DNA of 8,875 bases from CAZGXQ01 sp964530195 (GCA_964530195.1 CAZGXQ010000019.1:1-8875); one strand, 5' to 3'. Positions 1 to 6,203 are shown, counted from the stretch's first letter. Made by a program: numbers and translations. The notes: a model not told the origin generated them from the sequence alone.

Positions 1-677
1 TAGTTGTTCCCAGAGATCATTACAAAGATTTAGCCCAACTTGAAATTTGGCAAATTAAAGAGATTTTAGATTGTTATCAAAAAAGATATTTGAGTTTAAT
101 GAAAAAATCTCATGTTAATTATATTTCAATTTTTCACAATTCAGGAAAAGAAGCAGGAGCTTCCCAACCCCATCCTCATTCCCAAATTATTACCACTCCT
201 TTAATTGATATTGATTTGAAAAAAGCACTTTTGAAATCTAAGCAATATTTTCAGAAAACAAAAAAGTGTATTTATTGTGAAATGAATGTTTGGGAAGTAA
301 AAGTGAAAAAAAGAATCGTAACAGAGAATGAAGATTTTTTAGCTCTTTGTCCCTTTGCCTCAAAATCAGCTTTTGAAGTAATTATTTCTCCAAAGTTTCA
401 CTCACCTTATTTTGAAAAAATTACAGAAAAACAAAAAGAAAATTTAGCTCAGATTTTTTCAGTTGTAATGAAAAAGATTGCAAAAGGTTTAAATTTTCCA
501 GCTTACAATTTTTATTTGCATACTGCACCTTGTGATGGAAAAAAATATCCTTTCTATCATTGGCACTTTACCATTTTACCCAAAGTTTCAATTCCAGCAG
601 GTTTTGAACTTGGAACTAAAATGGAAATTTCAGTAATTGAGCCAGAAAAAGCTGCAGAATATTTAAGAAATCAATGA
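1..677 (+). CDS. GalT-like nucleotidyltransferase (HIT superfamily), 5'-truncated
   Basis: The reading frame is open from the first bases of the window (first full codon at 3), so the true start lies upstream; 224 residues are visible of the roughly 330-350 usual for GalT. The match is to the galactose-1-phosphate uridylyltransferase family, which moves UMP between UDP-glucose and galactose-1-phosphate through a uridylyl-histidine. The visible piece has the conserved NSG..AGAS lead-in and the HPHSQI active-site motif (HPH at 171-179; the second His is the family nucleophile). A CxxC pair (CIYC) follows, then CPFASKSAFEV, a second HIT-type motif (YHWHF), and the family ending GFELGTKMEISVIEPEKAA. 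The stop overlaps the tpiA start (ATGA). Substrate is uncertain: ADP-glucose phosphorylase-like enzymes share this fold. The neighbouring tpiA suggests sugar metabolism. Family membership is firm, exact activity is not. Confidence 0.85.
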   Translation, partial: VVPRDHYKDLAQLEIWQIKEILDCYQKRYLSLMKKSHVNYISIFHNSGKEAGASQPHPHSQIITTPLIDIDLKKALLKSKQYFQKTKKCIYCEMNVWEVKVKKRIVTENEDFLALCPFASKSAFEVIISPKFHSPYFEKITEKQKENLAQIFSVVMKKIAKGLNFPAYNFYLHTAPCDGKKYPFYHWHFTILPKVSIPAGFELGTKMEISVIEPEKAAEYLRNQ

Positions 678-1447
678 AAAGAATAATTGTTGCAAATTGG
701 AAAATGAATCCTGAAACTTTGCCTCAAGCAAAAAAGCTTTTTCATTCAATTAAAGATTGGATAGAGAAAAATTTTAATTCTTTAAAAAACATTGAGGTAG
801 TAATTTGCCCCCCATTTATCTATCTGGAATCCTTGTCAAAATTTCTAAAAGCTAAAACCTACAACCTAAAACCTAAACTCGGTGCCCAAGATCTCTTTTG
901 GGAGGAAAAAGGAGCTTTTACTGGAGAAATTTCTTCAAAAATGCTAAAGAATTTAGGAGTTGAATATGTTATTGTTGGTCATTCAGAAAGACGTCATATC
1001 TTAAAAGAAACAGATGAAATGATAGCTAAAAAATTGAAAGCAGCAATAGAAAATAAATTAAAACCAATTTTATGTATTGGGGAGACAGAAAAGGAAAGAA
1101 AAGAAGGAAAAACTTTTAAAGTTTTAAAAACTCAATTAAAAAAAGCCCTCATTTACTCATCAACTCATCAACTCATCAACTTAATTTTAGCTTACGAACC
1201 TGTCTGGGCAATTGGAACAGGAAACCCTTGTAAACCAGAAGACGCAAAAGAAGTTTTAATCTTCTTGAAAAAAACTACTCATTTACTCATTAACTCATCA
1301 GCTCATCAACTTTTATATGGGGGGAGTGTTAACTCTCAAAATGCCAAAGACTATATTAAAATTGGTTTTGATGGTCTTTTAGTTGGAGGCGCTTCATTGA
1401 ACAAAAAAGAGTTTATTGAAATTATAAAAAGCACGAGCTTGGCTTGA
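674..1447 (+). CDS. tpiA: Triose-phosphate isomerase
   Basis: This cytoplasmic glycolytic enzyme interconverts dihydroxyacetone phosphate and glyceraldehyde-3-phosphate. At 257 aa it is close to the usual 250. The (beta-alpha)8 barrel landmarks occur in order: ANWKMN with N8 and K10, GAQD near 70, the catalytic histidine H103 in VGHSERR, PILCIGET near 131-137, the catalytic glutamate E175 in AYEPVWAIGTG (with the mobile phosphate loop), YGGSV at 215-219, and GGAS at 238-241. All catalytic residues are present. The ATG overlaps the upstream stop by four bases, suggesting coupled translation; no Shine-Dalgarno is visible. Three segments (residues 58-69, 159-170 and 202-213) are encoded by C-rich tandem heptamer or octamer DNA repeats unlike the purine-rich remainder. 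Each sits just before a core beta strand, so they probably form surface loops away from the active site. Confidence 0.97.
   Translation: MKRIIVANWKMNPETLPQAKKLFHSIKDWIEKNFNSLKNIEVVICPPFIYLESLSKFLKAKTYNLKPKLGAQDLFWEEKGAFTGEISSKMLKNLGVEYVIVGHSERRHILKETDEMIAKKLKAAIENKLKPILCIGETEKERKEGKTFKVLKTQLKKALIYSSTHQLINLILAYEPVWAIGTGNPCKPEDAKEVLIFLKKTTHLLINSSAHQLLYGGSVNSQNAKDYIKIGFDGLLVGGASLNKKEFIEIIKSTSLA
845..879 (+). repeat. Heptamer tandem array inside tpiA
   Basis: Five consecutive 7-base units are seen: CTAAAAG, CTAAAAC, CTACAAC, CTAAAAC, CTAAACT. They encode residues 58-69 (LKAKTYNLKPKL) just before the strand that leads into GAQD. The 7-base period is out of step with codons, so the array is periodic at the DNA level rather than as a peptide repeat. 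Confidence 0.75.
1148..1182 (+). repeat. Octamer tandem array, copy 1, inside tpiA
   Basis: Four 8-base units (CTCATTTA, CTCATCAA, CTCATCAA, CTCATCAA) are followed by CTT. The array begins at codon position 1 and encodes residues 159-170 (LIYSSTHQLINL), immediately before the strand carrying the catalytic AYEPV segment. It matches copy 2 at 1278-1312 in 33 of 35 bases. Confidence 0.85.
1278..1312 (+). repeat. Octamer tandem array, copy 2, inside tpiA
   Basis: Four 8-base units (CTCATTTA, CTCATTAA, CTCATCAG, CTCATCAA) are followed by CTT. The copy starts 130 bases after copy 1, which is not a multiple of three, so it is read in a different frame (THLLINSSAHQL, residues 202-213). It sits just before the YGGSV strand. 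Confidence 0.85.
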
Positions 1448-1480
1448 ATTTTGCCTCATAATCTGTTAGCATTTTACAAT

Positions 1481-1984
1481 ATGCTAAGAGTTTTTGAAAA
1501 TGGTTTTTTTAATCCAACAAAGGGAAATTTAAGTTTCGATGGTGTAGTTAACGAAATAATTTCTTATATCTCTGAAAAACCAGAGAAGTTTTATGATTTA
1601 ATTGTGGGTTGTGATTCTTCTTCTGGGGAAGAGCCAAATTTTCCTTTAGCGATTGTAATTTTAAGAAAAGGCGAGGGGGGAAGATTTTTTTTGAAGAAGA
1701 TTCATTACAAAAATAAAAAATTTTATAACTTAAAACAAAGAATTTTAGAAGAAGTTTTACTATCTTGTCAGTTAGCTTTGAATTTAAGAGAGGCTTTGGA
1801 GAAAAAAACAAGAGGAAAAAACTTAAATTATCAATTCCGTTACATTCATGCTGATATTGGAGAGAATGGGGTGACAAAAGATATGATTAAAGAAGTAATT
1901 GGATTAATTAAAGGTAATGGTTTTGAAGCCAAAATTAAGCCCGAAGCTTTTGTTGCTTCTGTGGTGGCAGATAGGTACAGTTAA
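1481..1984 (+). CDS. YkuK/DUF458 family RNase H-like protein
   Basis: This 167-aa protein belongs to the YkuK (DUF458) family, placed in the RNase H-like clan. No enzymatic activity is firmly established for the family as far as I know. Visible hallmarks are the N-terminal NPTKGNLSFDGVV segment, a first strand ending in the acidic motif DLIVGCDSS (the usual site of the first RNase H-fold carboxylate), a later HADIGENG segment, and the C-terminal family signature IKPEAFVASVVADRYS. I chose the ATG at 1481 because the family's conserved region begins right after it. A TTG at 1451 would add ten residues (MPHNLLAFYN) with no family resemblance. There is no Shine-Dalgarno at either start. It lies 33 bases after tpiA and 24 before alaS, probably in the same transcript. 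Role unknown. Confidence 0.8.
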   Translation: MLRVFENGFFNPTKGNLSFDGVVNEIISYISEKPEKFYDLIVGCDSSSGEEPNFPLAIVILRKGEGGRFFLKKIHYKNKKFYNLKQRILEEVLLSCQLALNLREALEKKTRGKNLNYQFRYIHADIGENGVTKDMIKEVIGLIKGNGFEAKIKPEAFVASVVADRYS

Positions 1985-2008
1985 AAAATCAAAACTTAAA
2001 AAAGTCAA

Positions 2009-3700
2009 ATGGATTCGAGAGAATTAAGGAAAAAATTTCTAAAATTTTTTGAAAGGAGAGGACACAAGATTGTGCCATCTTCTTCTCTAATTCCAACAGA
2101 TCCTTCAGTTTTATTTACTAGTGCTGGAATGCAACAGTTTAAGCTTTACTATTTAGGAGAACCATCTCCTTATGGAAAAAATGTTGCTTCTTGTCAAAAA
2201 TGCTTTAGGACTTCAGATATTGATGAAGTGGGAGATGAAAGACATTTAACTTTTTTTGAGATGTTAGGAAATTTCTCTTTTGGGGGATATTTTAAAAAAG
2301 AAGCAATTCAATTTGCTTTTGAGTTTTTGTTTGAAGAATTGAAATTACCCTTAAAAAATGCAATCTTCACAATCTTTGGGGGGGATGAAAAAGTTCCAGA
2401 AGATAAAGAATCATTGGAAATTTGGAAAAAAATTGGCATTAAAAAAGAAAAAATAAAAAAAGGAGACAGAAAAGATAATTTTTGGGGACCGACAGGTCTT
2501 GAAGGACCTTGTGGTCCAACGACAGAGATTCACATTAATAATATTGAGGTTTGGAATTTAGTATTCAATGAATATTATCAAGATAGGGAAGGAAAATTGA
2601 CGCCATTAAAACAAAAAGGAGTTGATACTGGAATGGGACTTGAAAGATTGGCAATGGTAATTCAGAAAAAATCTTCTGTTTTTGAAACTGATTTATTTTT
2701 TCCAATTTTTAAGGCTCTAAATTTGAGTGAAAAAGAAAGAGAAGCGAGAATAATTGCAGATCATTTAAAAGGTTCTGCTTTTTTAATTTCAGAAGGAATT
2801 TTGCCTTCAAACGTTGAGAGAGGATATGTTTTAAGAAGGCTTTTGAGAAGAGTAATTTTGTATTCCAAGCTTTTGAATCTTAAAAAGGAGGCAATTTTTT
2901 CAGCGATTTTTCAAATTGGAAAAATATACAAAGATGTTTATCCTGAGGTTTTTTCAAAGAAAGAGGAAATTCAAACTGTAGTTGAAAACGAAACTGAAAA
3001 ATTTGAAAAAACTTTAAAAGAAGGTTTGAAAATACTTAAAAACGAAATTAAAAAGCTTAACGAAAAAAAAGAAAAATATCTGCCTCCAAAATTAGTTTTC
3101 GATCTTTATCAAAGTTTTGGATTTCCGTTTGAGTTAGTAAAAGAGATTGCTCAAAAAGAAGAAATTTTAGTTTCAGAAGAGGAATTTAAAAAAGAATTTA
3201 AAAAACACCAAGAGATTTCAAGAAAAGGAGCTCAAAAGAAATTTGGAGGAATAGGTTTGACCCCAAGTTACGAAGCAGTAAAACTCCATACTGCAACTCA
3301 TTTGTTACATGCTGCCTTAAGACAAATTTTGGGCGAAAAAGTAAAACAAATGGGATCTGATATTACCCCAGAAAGATTGAGATTTGACTTTTCTTTTGAT
3401 AGAAAATTAACAGAAGATGAAATAAAAAAAGTTGAAGATTTGGTTAATCAAAAAATAAAAGAAGGAATAGAGGTTAAAAGAGAAGAAATGTCTTTGAAAG
3501 AAGCTCTAGAATCTGGAGCCCTATCTTTCTTTAAAGAAAAATATCCAGAAAGGGTTAGCGTTTATTCAATCGGAAATTTTTCAAAAGAAATTTGTGCTGG
3601 TCCTCATGTTAGAAATACATCTGAATTGGGAAAATTTAAGATTGTGAAAGAAGAATCAGCCGGAGCTGGAATTCGAAGGATTCGAGCTATTCTAGAATAA
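2009..3700 (+). CDS. alaS: Alanyl-tRNA synthetase, mini form lacking beta-barrel and C-Ala (DHHA1) domains
   Basis: This enzyme charges tRNA-Ala with alanine. The class II catalytic core is complete: SSSLIPTDPSVLFTSAGM, the FFEMLGNFSFG motif near residues 82-92, GPCGPTTEIH near 167-175, WNLVF, and DTGMGLERLAMV near 206-216. The tRNA-recognition helices (PSNVERGYVLRR, about 266-277) follow, then an editing (tRNA_SAD) module with H427xxxH431 and C529xxxH533. At 563 aa it is far shorter than the roughly 875 aa of E. coli AlaRS. The editing domain follows directly on KKFGGIGL, without the beta-barrel insert normally found there. The protein stops just after GAGIRRIRAILE, where the linker and the DHHA1/C-Ala domain would begin. 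The residue aligned with E. coli D400 is Q368, and the zinc motif reads CAGPH rather than CGGTH. The ATG start fits the family N-terminus; no Shine-Dalgarno is visible. Confidence 0.95.
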   Translation: MDSRELRKKFLKFFERRGHKIVPSSSLIPTDPSVLFTSAGMQQFKLYYLGEPSPYGKNVASCQKCFRTSDIDEVGDERHLTFFEMLGNFSFGGYFKKEAIQFAFEFLFEELKLPLKNAIFTIFGGDEKVPEDKESLEIWKKIGIKKEKIKKGDRKDNFWGPTGLEGPCGPTTEIHINNIEVWNLVFNEYYQDREGKLTPLKQKGVDTGMGLERLAMVIQKKSSVFETDLFFPIFKALNLSEKEREARIIADHLKGSAFLISEGILPSNVERGYVLRRLLRRVILYSKLLNLKKEAIFSAIFQIGKIYKDVYPEVFSKKEEIQTVVENETEKFEKTLKEGLKILKNEIKKLNEKKEKYLPPKLVFDLYQSFGFPFELVKEIAQKEEILVSEEEFKKEFKKHQEISRKGAQKKFGGIGLTPSYEAVKLHTATHLLHAALRQILGEKVKQMGSDITPERLRFDFSFDRKLTEDEIKKVEDLVNQKIKEGIEVKREEMSLKEALESGALSFFKEKYPERVSVYSIGNFSKEICAGPHVRNTSELGKFKIVKEESAGAGIRRIRAILE

Positions 3701-3708
3701 AAAATTTT

Positions 3709-3717
3709 TGCTAAAAT
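3709..3717 (+). promoter_or_regulatory. Extended -10 promoter for the membrane-protein gene, predicted leaderless
   Basis: TGCTAAAAT gives a TGn extension plus hexamer TAAAAT (3712-3717). The hexamer ends six bases before the ATG at 3724, so transcription would begin at or within a base or two of the start codon. No good -35 is seen (best TTCTAG at 3690-3695, weak). The same 9-mer precedes infA at the same distance. Confidence 0.6.
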
Positions 3718-3723
3718 AAAAAT

Positions 3724-4983
3724 ATGGTAAAAAAAGTCATTGACATTCTTCCAAAAGAAACGAAAGAGGAAATAGAAATTGAAGAGATTAAAATTGAGGA
3801 GAAAAAAGAAAAAATCAAAGAAAGAGTAAAAAGAGGAAAAAAGAAAATTTTCATCTTTTTAGTTTCTGCATTATTGATTTTTTGTATTTGTATTTTTTGG
3901 ATAGTTTCAAAAGTTAAAATTGAAATTTGGCCAAAAGTTAAAGCTTTATCATTTGAAGTTGAAGTAGCATTAGATAAAGAGATTCAAGGTATAGATTTTG
4001 AAAAAAGGATTTTACCAGCCCAAGTTCTTACAGTTGAAGATTCTTTTTCTGATGAATTTTTAGCAACTGGTAAAGCAAAGAAAGAAGAAAAAGCTCAAGG
4101 CGTGGTTAGAATTTTTAACAATTATACTTCAGATCAAGTTTTAGTTGCAAATACGAGATTGCAGGCTCCGATTGAAAAATTTAAGCCTCCACTTGAAAAG
4201 GGAGAAAATCCTTGGTTTAGAACTTTAGAAAAAGTAATTGTCCCAGCTAAAGGTTTCGTAGATGTAAAAGTAATTGCTGATGCGCCAGGGGAAAAGTACA
4301 ACATTGAACCATCAAACTTTTCAATTCCTGGACTTTTAGGTACCCCTCAATACACTTTAATTTATGGAAAATCCTTTGAACCAATGAAAGGTGGAATGAT
4401 AAAGGAAGTTTCAAAGATTACAAAAGAGGACATTGAAACCGCAGAAAAAAAATTAGGAGAAAGATCGACTGAGGAGATAAAAAATATTCTCAAAAATAAG
4501 GCTATTCCCGAATTTGAATTTCTGCCAGAAGTAATAAAAGTTGAAATTTTAGAAAAAAGACCATTGGCAAAAGAAGGCGAAGAAAAGGAAAAATTTTCCT
4601 TTCAGTTAAAAGCAAAGGGAATAGCCTTAACTTTTAAAAAATCTGAAATGAAAGATCTTCTCCTTAATTTAGCTTCGAAGCAATTAAAAAAAGAAGCCGA
4701 AATTTTAAAAGAAAGTTTGGATTATAATTTAAAAGTTAAGGATTTTGATTTAGAAAAAGGGAGAGCAAATTTAAGAGTAGAAATTTCTGTTAAATTTTAT
4801 GATAAAATCGATGTTGAAAAGCTAAAAAATTCTCTTTTTGGAAAAAATTTAGAGGAGGTAAGAACATTTTTAGAGAGAGAAGACAATATTCAGAAAATTA
4901 AAATCAAAACATTTCCCTTTTGGATAACTAACATTCCTCAAAACCCCAAAAAACTTGAAATTTTGTACCCCCTTATTGATTAA
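3724..4983 (+). CDS. Single-pass membrane protein with baseplate-J-like extracytoplasmic region
   Basis: This 419-aa protein has a charged Lys/Glu-rich cytoplasmic head (residues 1-40, likely coiled coil). One hydrophobic segment (about 41-62, IFIFLVSALLIFCICIFW) is preceded by KRGKKK, which predicts N-in/C-out topology. The rest is a beta-rich and alpha/beta extracytoplasmic part. Residues about 110-203 contain GKAKKEEKAQGVVRIFNN, then VPAKGFVDVKVIADAPGEKY and NFSIPG. This layout resembles baseplate J/gp47-like domains (a 'T.....VPA.G.V.V.A...G..YN' pattern), and related proteins occur in Parcubacteria genomes to my recollection. There is no cleavable signal peptide, so it is a membrane-anchored surface or envelope protein. 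It has its own predicted leaderless promoter, and its last codons contain the infA -35 box. No gene name or proven function can be given; a phage origin is not implied. Confidence 0.75.
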   Translation: MVKKVIDILPKETKEEIEIEEIKIEEKKEKIKERVKRGKKKIFIFLVSALLIFCICIFWIVSKVKIEIWPKVKALSFEVEVALDKEIQGIDFEKRILPAQVLTVEDSFSDEFLATGKAKKEEKAQGVVRIFNNYTSDQVLVANTRLQAPIEKFKPPLEKGENPWFRTLEKVIVPAKGFVDVKVIADAPGEKYNIEPSNFSIPGLLGTPQYTLIYGKSFEPMKGGMIKEVSKITKEDIETAEKKLGERSTEEIKNILKNKAIPEFEFLPEVIKVEILEKRPLAKEGEEKEKFSFQLKAKGIALTFKKSEMKDLLLNLASKQLKKEAEILKESLDYNLKVKDFDLEKGRANLRVEISVKFYDKIDVEKLKNSLFGKNLEEVRTFLEREDNIQKIKIKTFPFWITNIPQNPKKLEILYPLID

Positions 4984-5004
4984 AATTTAATAATGTGCTA
5001 AAAT
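4976..5004 (+). promoter_or_regulatory. Promoter of the infA-ribosomal protein cluster, predicted leaderless
   Basis: A -35 TTGATT (4976-4981) is followed after exactly 17 bases by an extended -10, TGC plus TAAAAT (4999-5004). The hexamer ends seven bases before the infA ATG at 5012, so the transcript is predicted to start at or next to the start codon. The -35 overlaps the end of the preceding gene (stop at 4981-4983). Confidence 0.7.
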
Positions 5005-5011
5005 TTCCAAC

Positions 5012-5224
5012 ATGAAAGAAAAAAAGGTTGTAAAAGAAGGGGTGGTAATTGAGGCTTTGCCGAATGCGAATTTTAAAGTGAAACTAGAAGATGGAAAAGA
5101 AGTACTTTGTCATATTTCAGGAAAGATGCGACTTAACAGAATTAAAGTGTTACCAGGAGATAAAGTTCAAGTTGAAATGACTCCTTATGACGAAAGTCGG
5201 GGAAGAATAATTTATAGAAAATAA
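5012..5224 (+). CDS. infA: Translation initiation factor IF-1
   Basis: IF-1 is a single OB-fold protein that occupies the 30S A site during initiation. At 70 aa it is the standard length (E. coli 72). Recognisable segments are KEGVVIEALPNANFKVKLEDG, VLCHISGKMRLNRIKVLPGDKVQVEM and the ending DESRGRIIYRK, close to the family norm throughout. The ATG sits seven bases after a predicted -10 hexamer, so this mRNA probably has no leader and no Shine-Dalgarno. The TAA stop shares its last A with the rpmJ ATG (TAATG), indicating tight coupling. Gene order infA-rpmJ-rpsM-rpsK-rpsD-rpoA-rplQ is the classic bacterial arrangement, but here infA follows a membrane-protein gene instead of secY-adk-map. Confidence 0.97.
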   Translation: MKEKKVVKEGVVIEALPNANFKVKLEDGKEVLCHISGKMRLNRIKVLPGDKVQVEMTPYDESRGRIIYRK

Positions 5225-5340
5225 TGAAAGTAAAAGCTTCAGTGAAAAAAATTTGTCAAAACTGTAAAATAGTTCGGCGAAAGGGCCGAATTTATGTGAT
5301 TTGCAAAAAAAATCCAAAACACAAACAAAGACAGGGATAA
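5224..5340 (+). CDS. rpmJ: Ribosomal protein L36 (bL36), zinc-ribbon type
   Basis: This 38-aa gene is easily missed because of its size. The product begins MKVKASVKKICQNCK and ends HKQRQG, nearly the same length and ends as E. coli L36. The zinc ligands of the C+ form are all present: C11, C14, C27 and H33. L36 binds 23S rRNA in the large subunit. It overlaps the infA stop by one base and is followed by rpsM after three bases, exactly the expected operon position. Confidence 0.97.
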   Translation: MKVKASVKKICQNCKIVRRKGRIYVICKKNPKHKQRQG

Positions 5341-5343
5341 ATT

Positions 5344-5733
5344 ATGATCAGAGTTGTGGGGGTTAATATCCCCGATCAAAAACCAATTTGGATAAGTTTG
5401 ACTTATATTTATGGAATTGGAAAGAAAACCTCCCTTCAAATATTGAGGAAGGCTCAGATTCCATTTCAAAAAAAGGCAAAAGATCTAACTGGAGAAGAAA
5501 TTAACAGGTTAAAAGAAATTATTGAAAAAGAATATAAAGTTGAAGGAGATCTAAGAAGAGAGGTGATAATGAACATTAAAAGATTAAAAGATATTGGTTG
5601 CTGGCGAGGAATAAGACATATTAAAGGCTTACCAGTGAGAGGACAAAGAACTAGAACCAACACAAGAACAGTAAGAGGAAATGTAAGAAAAACGGTAGGA
5701 AGCGGAAGGAAACCGCCTCCACAACCTAAATAA
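5344..5733 (+). CDS. rpsM: Ribosomal protein S13 (uS13)
   Basis: S13 sits in the head of the 30S subunit, contacting the P-site tRNA and bridging to the 50S. This is 129 aa with the typical start MIRVVGVNIPDQKPIWISLTYIYGIG, the central RLKDIGCWRGIRH segment, and the basic LPVRGQRTRTNTRT motif. The C-terminal tail is Lys/Arg/Pro-rich (GSGRKPPPQPK). The start follows rpmJ by three bases. A weak AGGGA lies about seven bases upstream, the best Shine-Dalgarno-like sequence of any ATG start in this cluster. In E. coli the leader of this gene is where S4 represses the alpha operon; here there is no leader, so that mode of control cannot work in the same way. Confidence 0.97.
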   Translation: MIRVVGVNIPDQKPIWISLTYIYGIGKKTSLQILRKAQIPFQKKAKDLTGEEINRLKEIIEKEYKVEGDLRREVIMNIKRLKDIGCWRGIRHIKGLPVRGQRTRTNTRTVRGNVRKTVGSGRKPPPQPK

Positions 5734-5746
5734 AAAATTTTAAACC

Positions 5747-6199
5747 ATGGGAAAAAAACGGGTAGTAAAAAAAACAGCAGAAGAAATAATAAAAGAGGGA
5801 GAAAGTATCGAAAAACGTTTGCAGGTTGAAATTAAAAGTGTCCCTCGCACTCCAATTAAAGAGGGGAAAATTTATATTTCTTCAACTTATAACAATACAA
5901 TCTTGACATTGACTGACAAAAATGGAAATGTAATTTTTTGGACCTCAGCCGGAAAGGTTGGATTCAAGAATACAAAAAAAGGGACACCTTATGCAGCCTC
6001 AAAAGCTGCTGAAGTTATGGCCGAAGCTGTGAAAAAATTTAAAATAGAAGAAATTCAAGTTTTAGTAAAAGGAGTTGGTGCAGGAAGAGAATCCGCTTTA
6101 AGAGCTTTGGCAGCCAGAGATTTAAATATTGTTTCAATAAAAGATATAACCCCAATTCCACACGATGGTTGTCGACCACCAAAAGTAAGGAGGGTTTAG
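5747..6199 (+). CDS. rpsK: Ribosomal protein S11 (uS11) with N-terminal extension
   Basis: S11 is a platform protein of the 30S subunit that lines the mRNA exit region. At 150 aa it is about 20 residues longer than E. coli S11. The extra part is a charged N-terminal segment (MGKKRVVKKTAEEIIKEGES...) before the conserved core, which starts near IYISSTYNNTILTLTDKNGN. Other signatures are KKGTPYAASKAAE, VKGVGAGRESALRAL (E. coli has GPGPGRES) and the C-terminal PIPHDGCRPPKVRRV. The residue aligned with the Asn that becomes isoaspartate in E. coli S11 is Asp here (D140). The final codons (…KVRRV) contain AAGGAGGG, which can also act as a Shine-Dalgarno for a TTG at 6201. There is no Shine-Dalgarno before its own ATG. 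Confidence 0.96.
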   Translation: MGKKRVVKKTAEEIIKEGESIEKRLQVEIKSVPRTPIKEGKIYISSTYNNTILTLTDKNGNVIFWTSAGKVGFKNTKKGTPYAASKAAEVMAEAVKKFKIEEIQVLVKGVGAGRESALRALAARDLNIVSIKDITPIPHDGCRPPKVRRV

Positions 6200-6203
6200 A
6201 TTG
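6187..6203 (+). promoter_or_regulatory. Strong Shine-Dalgarno plus TTG, alternative start for rpsD
   Basis: AAGGAGGG (6187-6194) is followed by six bases and then a TTG (6201-6203) in frame with rpsD. It would add 15 non-conserved residues (MQILNLSLQNEDCKF). The same bases encode the conserved S11 C-terminus, so the match may be incidental. It is nevertheless the only strong Shine-Dalgarno associated with a start in the window. Confidence 0.4.

Noticed and set aside
845..1312. CRISPR-like repeats in tpiA
   Set aside because: The units are 7-8 bases in direct tandem without spacers, and they are inside an intact enzyme gene.
675..1447. TGA recoding (Gracilibacteria-type code)
   Set aside because: TGA ends both the GalT-like gene and tpiA at the expected family length, and no in-frame TGA interrupts a conserved gene.
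1451..1480. TTG start giving the YkuK-like protein ten extra residues
   Set aside because: The added residues MPHNLLAFYN do not fit the family, there is no Shine-Dalgarno, and the ATG at 1481 precedes the conserved region.
1457..1480. Possible -10 boxes (CATAAT, TACAAT) before the YkuK-like gene
   Set aside because: TACAAT abuts the ATG, which would put transcription start inside the gene; CATAAT has no TGn extension and no -35. The gene is probably in the tpiA transcript.
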